Source: Clytia hemisphaerica
Lineage: Eukaryota > Cnidaria > Hydrozoa > Leptothecata > Clytiidae
Reading direction: 5' to 3'
Length of the DNA stretch: 64,000 nt
Assembly: GCA_902728285.1 (NCBI GenBank)
Contig: CACVBU010000486.1
Location: forward strand, 314,530 to 378,529
The notes beneath the pieces were generated by a model. It was not told the origin of the DNA. It did no database searches and saw only the letters and a program-made list of their open reading frames with translations. Shown here piece by piece: positions 57,801-64,000 of this stretch; the stretch's first letter is position 1; each line of letters starts with the position of its first letter. The translations under genes were made by a program, and so were the position numbers.

Positions 57801-60800
57801 ACATGTTAAAAAAATATGATTTGACTATTCCTTTTTCATAAACTTATTTTATTTTGAATTTTTAATCATCATTACTTTTTTGTCATTATCAAGGCACTAT
57901 GAAAAAAGTAATTTGAAATTAAATAATTAATCACTTTTTAATGTTTTCCAGCTTACAAGACTAAAAGACGATTTTATGAAACAGAAAGAAGAAAATAGAA
58001 AATCTGAAAAGGTAACAAACATATTACTTAACTCTAGTTTAGACGCCCGAATTTCTTCCCTGCCTGTTCTAATTGTTAGAGTAGGCAAAAAGAAGGCACA
58101 AAGATGGCAGTTAAAATCTATGCTTGGAAAAGATTTAAAGAAGTCATTGCATTGACGTCAAAAGAGGGCAACGTATTGACTTTAGACAGCCCACATTATG
58201 CCCACTTTATTTCACAATTGGAATAGGCAGGGTACAAAGTGGACTAGAGGTTACTTTATTTGTGAAAATAGTTGTCTCCTTGGTTAAGCTGCTCATAACA
58301 ATTATGGCTAGAATATGTAAACTTTAGGCTTTGTCTATGTTAATATCTTTTGGTTTTTGTATGACCCTATTTTCAAAAAGAAAATCGTAAAAAATAATAC
58401 TGTTCTTTGGGATGATTTGTTGGGAATGATTTGGCAAAATGTAGCAAATTTTTGTAAAAGGGCTTCTTTTATTACAACATTAGTTGTGTTGAAGAGAGTT
58501 TAGTATAAGCTTAAAAACAGAGCTGGCTGACTTCAAAAGCATGTAGTCATTACATTTGATGCTGCTTTAAAAATGATTCTACCCTAATGAATTCCAATCA
58601 CTTTGTAATATTTAAACTTGAAAGCTGTAATCAGAATATGCATCACTATAATTTCTATAGGGACTTCAAGGATAATGTGCCACAATGAGTAGAAAAAGTT
58701 TGTCAAATTCTGGAAGACATTGCTACGAAAGTAGATTTCAATTGCAGCGCAGAAAATTCCAAGTAACGCTTGTGATTTAATCTGCAGTGGAAAAAATTCT
58801 CACACTGCACATTCAATACATAGAGCGGAAGATCTGTTAGTAGTGCTTCATGTTTAAGTTGCAGCGGGTAGGAAAACGAATAGCGCTTCTGATTGAAATA
58901 GAAGTGCGGAATCTTTTTTTCACTTCAAGGTGTTGGCTCTAATGGGCTTCCGTACATTGCAGAATTTATTCACTCTTTTTCATTTCATAAGAGTTTTTTG
59001 GACCTACCCCGGTGGGGTGGAGGTCCTATAAATTCACCTCTGTCCGTCCGTCCGTTCGTTACCAGCTTTTCTCGAGATTGGCTCATTAGTTTTTTCTGAC
59101 TTTTTGCACAATGATGCAAAATGGCAATGCCCAAAATGTGACGGAGCCCGATTTTTGAAAAAAAAAATTTTTGGGCAAATTTGAGCCAAAAAACGGCTAA
59201 AAAACAGGTTTTTTGGAGTTTGTGAAAAATTGGATCATTAATTTTTTCTGATTTTTTGCATGAAAGTAGGGTACCACCATAGGTAAAAGATAGCTCAAGC
59301 AGATTTTTGCAAAAAAATTTATTTGGCCTAAAAAACGCATGTTTATCTATAAGAATCACTATTAATAAGCATACATCAATGTTCTTAGTCAAATTACTCA
59401 ATTTTTTATGAAATGGATGTTTTTTTTGCTAATGAGGGCTTACTTTTAAAACATATGTGTATTTAGACATGCATTTTTGATTGCTTTGAGTGTTTTTATA
59501 GAAAAGCTAACCAAATTCGATATTTTTTTATAAGCACATTATCAATTACTTAGGTATTAACTTTTCTCGAGATTGGCTCTTTCATTCTTTATGATTTTTT
59601 GCACAAAGATGCATAACTATAAACCCTCGAATGTGACGGAGCCCAATTTTCGAAAATAAATATTTTTGGGCAAATTTGGGCCAAAAAACGGCTAAAAAAC
59701 AGGTTTTTTGGACTTTGTGAAAAATTGGATCATTAATTTTTTCAGATTTTTTGCATGAAAGTAGGGTACCATCTTAGGTAAAAGATGGCTCAAGCAGATT
59801 TTTGCAAAAAAATTTTGTTGGCTCAAAAAACGCATGTTTATCTATAAGAATCACTATTAATAAGTATACATTAATGTTCTTTCAAATTACTCAATTTTTC
59901 TATGAGATAGATGTTTTTTGTTTTTGCTTATGAGGGCTTACTTTTGAAGCATATATGTATTTAGACATGCATTTTTGATTGCTTTGAGTGTTTTTATAGA
60001 AAAACTGGCCAAATTCGATATTTTTTTATAAGCACATTATCAATTACTTAGGTATTAGCTTTTCTCAAGATTGGCTCTTTCATTCTTTATGATTTTTTGC
60101 ACAAAGATGCATAACTATAAACCCTCGAATGTGACGGAGCCAGATTTTCAAAAAAAAATGTTTTTGGGTAAATTTGGGCCAAAAAACGGCTAAAAAAGGT
60201 TTTTTTGGGCTTTGTGAAATATTGGATCATTGTTTTTTTCTGATTTTTTTGCATGAAAGTAGGTAAAAGATGGGTCAAGCAAATTTTTGTAAAAGAAGAA
60301 CTTTTCAGCTCAAAAAACGCATCTTTATCTATAAGAATCACTATTAATAAGCATACATCATGTTCTTAGCCAAATTACTCAATTTTTTGATGAGATAGAT
60401 GTTTTTTATGCTCTCGAAGTCTTGAATATGAAAGAATATTTCAAGAGCATGAAATTTTGGTTTCTAAACGTTTTTTATAAGAAACAAAAGACTAATTTAA
60501 TTAAATCGTCACTATTTGTGTTCTGAATGATTGTTTAACGTTCATGCTCACGTAGATATCAATTATATATGTGTTAAATGCATAACCAGGTAGGTCCATA
60601 AAAGTATCACTTGTTCTTCCTGATAATGTACCACATTGAGTGGAAACGTTTGTCAAAACCTTGAAGACATTGCAGCATTTATTCACTCTTTTTCATTTCT
60701 TAGAATCACAGTACACCGACAAAGAAACTAAAAGTTGCGGCATCAGTTCCTGTGGCAAAGGTATGTTAGAATCCACTTTTGAATTATTTTGTTCTTAAAT

Positions 60801-61627
60801 TTTACCGTTTAGCAGTGTGCCAACACAACTAGAGTACTTAACATTCAGGTTTTGTAGTTTTTGGTGGAGCTTTTCAAGCCAACATCTTCCAGCAGTGAAA
60901 AGTCAAAGAAAGTTAAAGTGTCTTTTTTCAGTACCTTTTGCTTCATAAAATCATGGCTTTTAAATTCACGTTCAGCATAATTTATTTGCTGCTTTATTCT
61001 GGGCGAGTTGATTGAGGTCTAATTTACAAGACATGGAAACCCTGGGAAACCTGCAAACTTTGCCTTTGATTTTCGTCTTGGAATTCTGCTACAAATAGCT
61101 ATGAACTTTACCTAGTCACTTAATCAATAAAATAAAGTTTTTGTGATTTACCAAAGCCATCGCAGGGCACGACCACACAGTTAACCTCCTACATGACATA
61201 CTGTGCTCACTTTGGGCATAATATCTAATTCTTTAATGCTGAAAGAAAAAAAAGTGGTCATACATATTGTTGTTTGTAAATTGGACAGATTTTCATCTTC
61301 AGAAAGAATCTCATATTTCTCTTCGAAAATCATTGTACGTTGCTATAATACTGGTAAAGGTCATTAGACCTGGTTAGGCATGATTGGTTTTCATTTTTAT
61401 GAAGCGCTTGTGCATTTGTATCTAAATTGGTAAATGTCTTTTTGGGAATGCATTTCATTTGACGTAATTGTTCTATTTCTAAAAGACGCCCGCTCATTTT
61501 TATTCATCTCAAAAAAGAGTGATTTAGGTCAAACACCTTTTTATCTTTTTGAAAATTGACCCTTTTCTTCTGTCAGGATACAGTCAAAGATTTGGATCCC
61601 AAAAAATACATTGAAAGAGACGAATAG
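45829..61627 (+). CDS. J-domain (Hsp40) protein, unclassified (10 exons, 271 aa)
   Basis: Exons are 45829-45895, 55398-55468, 55775-55856, 56125-56171, 56406-56524, 56997-57207, 57541-57591, 57952-58011, 60704-60760 and 61577-61627. Every joint has GT-AG borders and a compatible phase. The N-terminus reads MPRIDERKREYDVLGLDTTA, then KKAFTRLAIKFHPDLNFLG. This is a J domain with the HPD tripeptide at residues 37-39, needed to stimulate Hsp70 ATPase. The J domain is at the extreme N-terminus and split by a 9.5-kb intron just before helix II. Residues ~70-170 contain FFSLLGELIQNSTRTNELF and FPEYFWMFFPSFVESFFEDF. An acidic stretch (EDDEDDEEAELN) and a Lys-rich, predicted coiled tail follow. There is no G/F region, zinc finger or membrane segment, so it is a class C type. 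I do not recognise the exact ortholog. Confidence 0.82.
46112..46338. repeat. MITE, family 'CAGTGGAGGCTAACATG', copy 2
   Basis: It runs from AGTCGGGTAACTTGCATCAG to the approximate complement GTAAGTTACCTGACT. The inner part AGCCCTCAAATGAATGACCTG equals that of copy 1 for the first 20 bases. It lies in intron 1 of the J-domain gene. Confidence 0.65.
47543..48490. mobile_element. foldback-like element with minisatellite inverted ends and 11-bp target duplication
   Basis: The ends are GGTTTGTGTAAACAGCAGGT and its complement. Each end then carries a tandem array of GGTTACAGGTCGCA-like units (47560-47632; inverted at 48428-48478). GTGAAAGCACC stands on each side (47532-47542, 48491-48501). The interior holds two diverged direct copies of a ~145-bp block (about 47805-47950 and 48010-48155, both with ATATAAAAT-GCACCAATCAGAAGC). 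No transposase. Long duplications and arrayed ends recall Drosophila FB and MULE/Rehavkus-type elements. Confidence 0.7.
48746..48958. repeat. MITE inserted in the LINE 3' end, GTAC target duplication
   Basis: Ends are CGTAACTTGGTCTAATGTCG and the near-complement GAGATTAGACCAACTTACG. GTAC flanks both (48742-48745, 48959-48962). The plus-oriented LINE copy at 36755-36770 shows the same host text with a single GTAC (CATAGGGTACAAAGTCC), the empty site. Confidence 0.75.
51744..53917 (+). mobile_element. PIF/Harbinger transposon inserted in the LINE
   Basis: The inverted ends read AGCTAAGGCTACACTGATAG and its complement, continuing through GGCGGCTGCAATGCAAT, and TTA is duplicated outside both (51741-51743, 53918-53920). 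Three-base TWA duplications are the PIF/Harbinger hallmark. Inside is a partial DDE transposase ORF. Subterminal arrays of a 13-bp unit, ACATTCGAATTACAAA-like, lie at both inner ends (51862-51950, 53612-53660). A second ORF (53228-53575) is not recognisable. Confidence 0.78.
51854..52708 (+). pseudogene. Harbinger-type DDE transposase, 5'-truncated
   Basis: The recognisable part starts about residue 37 with GHIVMQQPDDSGSRYRNYKG, then DSIVLLAMVGPEYEFLYADV and GANGRNSDGGIW. It continues with GDDAFPLKNYLMKPY and ERRISENRFGILANRWRIF. This is the second half of the HARBI1-like nuclease fold (DDE_Tnp_4), with the second Asp and the Glu kept. The first catalytic Asp, expected in an I-D-G-x-H motif, is replaced (YSKGHI), and everything before it is missing. 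The first ~35 residues translate the short terminal array, so they are not real protein. Probably immobile by itself. Confidence 0.75.
54377..54900 (-). pseudogene. LINE reverse-transcriptase 3' fragment
   Basis: VKDLYVLLSNNLSYKMHIQM and TWIYRTFKSRDKSMRLTLWN parallel VKDLGVWMNSDCSFTDHINK and SWILRTLNNRSSDVMITLWK of the larger LINE copy, at roughly half identity. It is full of frame changes and belongs to a related but different lineage. Confidence 0.55.
58998..60420. repeat. three tandem copies of a ~496-bp repeat
   Basis: TTTTCTCGAGATTGGCTC recurs at about 59068, 59563 and (as CTCAAG) 60061. The whole unit follows each time: TTTTTTGCACAAAGATGCAT, AATGTGACGGAGCC, GGGCCAAAAAACGGCTAAAA, TTTTTGCATGAAAGTAGG and AAAACGCATGTTTATCTATA. 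The first copy is preceded by GTCCGTCCGTCCG. A diverged solo copy lies near 57390-57480. It sits in intron 8 of the J-domain gene. Long minus-strand ORFs across it are chance. Confidence 0.7.
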
Positions 61628-63802
61628 CCAATCATGAGTGTTCTAGTTTTCATTTTATTGGTTTTTTGTTCATTCCCCTCTCGCCCAGAAAATCAGCTGA
61701 TCTTAATTTATCGATTATAAGATGGATAAGATAAGATGTTTTAAAGAGATAGTCAAATAGTTTATGTGGTTTCACTGTGATGTAATTGAACAAAAAAAAG
61801 AAAAATGTCGCTATTTTGCTAAAAAATTATATAGAAAAAGAAAATGAAAAAACTCTTCGATTTATAAAATGTTAATTTCACTTTTTTTGAAAACCTTGAG
61901 AGAGTTTGGAGCAGACAGCTCGAATGAGAAGAATTAAAACAATCTGTTTTTATGGGAAACATTTGATTTTTGTTTCTTTCAACCTCACAATATTCTTCTC
62001 ATCTTGTTAAAGATATTTTGGGCTTTACATCGTGTTTTTACTATACTGAATTTATTCTTATAAAATGATTCTAATTTTGTGGTGTTTGGTGCCCTGTTGT
62101 TCTGTTGCGTTTACTCGTTTAATCTATCCCCTCAAGAGACAAAGAATTTTCTTTGAATCAGAGAAAGATTCGAGTTACGGAAAGTATTTTATACAGTTGG
62201 CTAAGCTGAGGGGACTAATGATTTAATTCGAATTTACAGAGATATTCGAATGATAGAGGATCGAATGTGAGAAAGTTGACCGTATACCTTTTTTTTTTAA
62301 TTCTACCCTTTACGAAATAACAAAACAACCTGGCGATGACAGGGACGACTTTTAAAACGTTTGATCTCTTCATGAATTCAAAATAATTTCGAAATTATAT
62401 TCTTCGAATTTTCATATAATATCTATACATTTTCTTATATATATTTTTTTCATTTATAACTTATCATCAACTTTTCTTTTAATTCTCTGTCTTTTTATTT
62501 CGTATTTTTCTTCCTTTCTTCTTCTTTTCATTGTGACGTCATCTTGAACGGGGTACTAACAGTACAGTTTTTTCGAAACATAAAAATTTTCCCCTTGAAA
62601 TTTCGTATTCTCCTGTTTTCTTATTCTTTTGTTCATTTTTGGTCTGGATGGAACATATATAATTTAAGAGCCATTTTTTTTAAAAATCTTCAGAATAAAG
62701 AAAGTGTGATACCTCACCCTCTTAGATTTTGATGAAATTTTGACCAAATGATCCATCACACAAGAAAATAAGACCATGAAAATTTCACCTTGATATCTCA
62801 AGTAGTTTTGAAGATACAGCGTCTCAAAGATAGGCTACTAAGCGAAATTGACCCCTAAAAATCATGAACTCTGGTGGGGAGCAGATTTTGAAAGCCAATG
62901 AATTTTTATTCAAGTACATTAGAAAGCTGATTTACAGTGGATTTCAAGAACTTTTTGTAGGGAATCAGAAAAAATCAAATTGAGTCTCCAAAATTTTACC
63001 CGAAAATCTTTAGCATCTCCTGTAGAGGGCTTCAAACTTTGTGTAATCTGGGTTTAGAAGCACTTTTAGCTGTCTGCTGATGGTCCTTGGAGACTTTTTT
63101 GAAGCAAACTTTTGACCTGGAGTGGTTTACTGGTGGGTTTTGGCCACAAAAATAACATTTTCAGGATTTCTATTTTTGCGTAACCGTCAAAAATGGCCGA
63201 AAAAATTGCTATTTTGGCTGATCTGGAGCAAAATTCAAGATGGCGTATCTTTTTGAACCCCCTACAAATTTTTTTGAAACTTTCAGTAATGCTTTCTTAG
63301 TAGGTCTAGTTTATAACCTCAAAAAATCTCAGTGGGGCCTTGAAGTCTCTTAAAGATATGATCAATTGAAAATTTGCTTAACTTCGTTGTTTTTTTCCTC
63401 CTAAAATGCTAAATCAGGCCCACTTAAGGGCTCTAAAGGTAAATTTTTTGTCAAAATATTGGTTGATCTTCTCTAGCCAACTAATCATTGGCATTAAGGG
63501 AACAACTGTAAAAAAATTCAGGTCATTTCCATTAACAGATGACATTTTATGACTGTTTCTTTATTTTTAAGTATAGAATATGTAAAAAAATGGGACTGAC
63601 ATCTGGCCTTTCCTACCATTCCAGGGCCTATATTTTCAGGAAAAGCCTCAACCTTTCACAGTTTGGTAAATATTATTCCTAAATATAAGCAGGTTACTTC
63701 AACTAAATGGGTTTAACAGTACTTAATTCCTATTCAAAAACTTTTTAGACTCATTCAGAAATCCTACTTTGACAATAATTTGCGCTTTACCGCAAAATTT
63801 CT
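61628..63802. other. 3' flank of the J-domain gene, no gene seen
   Basis: AT-rich sequence. A CRE-like TGACGTCA is at about 62533-62540. From about 62700 to 63560 the base composition is more even and long stretches (such as ATCTCAAGTAGTTTTGAAGA) look like non-coding transposon arm sequence. No partner arm is in the window. Confidence 0.4.
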
Positions 63803-64000
63803 AAGTCCAAGTGTCGTGATTAACTTTAGACTGTCCAATATTTCTTGTCCAGAAGATTTAAACATCATTGTTTGCAGTATCTCATAAAATATCACCCTAG
63901 TAATGTTGCTTAGTTATTTAAGAATCAACAAGTAAGGCTGTCAGTGTACACAAATATAGAGATATTGGACAGTCTAAAGTTAATCACGACACTTGGACTT
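63803..64000. repeat. MITE at the window edge
   Basis: AAGTCCAAGTGTCGTGATTA at the left is mirrored by TAATCACGACACTTGGACTT ending at the last base. The arms pair for about 40 bp through ACTTTAGACTGTCCAATAT. The right flank is outside the window, so the duplication cannot be checked. Confidence 0.65.

Noticed and set aside
58985..59401. 138-aa minus-strand ORF
   Set aside because: It spans the 496-bp tandem repeat and its leader, and the other units carry frame changes.

Overview
The window is AT-rich nuclear DNA from an animal. It has spliced genes with GT-AG introns, introns up to several kb, and dense DNA transposons, MITEs and LINE remnants. LAMTOR2 is very close to the vertebrate protein in length and sequence, and an ENGASE-type gene and a sperm-type RIIa gene are also present, so it is metazoan. 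The repeat style suits an invertebrate such as a tunicate or cnidarian, but I cannot fix the taxon from sequence alone. No bacterial operons, rRNA, CRISPR arrays or convincing full-length tRNA genes were seen. LAYOUT: 1.8-10.2 kb holds a head-to-head pair of paralogous genes for secreted, cysteine-rich proteins of no family I recognise. The left copy is on the minus strand (3 exons, 420 aa) and the right copy on the plus strand (2 exons, 501 aa). Their intron positions do not overlap at all. 12.28-19.69 kb is a large DNA transposon of about 7.4 kb with terminal inverted repeats near 690 bp. It carries a multi-exon minus-strand gene combining a zinc-binding N-terminus, a transposase-like region, a PIN/XPG-type nuclease-like region and a C-terminal eight-cysteine motif. 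This set points to the Academ superfamily. 20.4-32.3 kb contains the 3' exons of an ENGASE-like gene (cytosolic endo-beta-N-acetylglucosaminidase). Its 7-kb last intron encloses, on the same strand, a complete two-exon gene for an RIIa-domain protein with a long Lys/Ser-rich then Glu/Pro/Ala-rich tail, resembling CABYR-type sperm proteins. Two perfect CRE sites precede that nested gene. 34.4-42.4 kb is LAMTOR2 (4 exons, 125 aa), with a 6.6-kb first intron full of repeats. 45.8-61.6 kb is a ten-exon gene for a 271-aa J-domain protein. Its 9.5-kb first intron holds a foldback-type element with an 11-bp target duplication, a minus-strand LINE, a MITE with GTAC duplications whose empty site is preserved at another LINE copy in the window, and a PIF/Harbinger transposon inserted inside the LINE. 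The remainder is intergenic DNA and introns built largely from short inverted-repeat elements. FUNCTION: the host genes do not look like one pathway. ENGASE would release N-glycans in the cytosol, LAMTOR2 belongs to the lysosomal Ragulator complex, the J protein would stimulate an Hsp70, the RIIa protein would dock on AKAP-type helices, probably in cilia or sperm, and the two paralogs are probably exported. All exon models come from reading splice sites and reading frame by eye and from paralog or family comparison; none is supported by transcripts.
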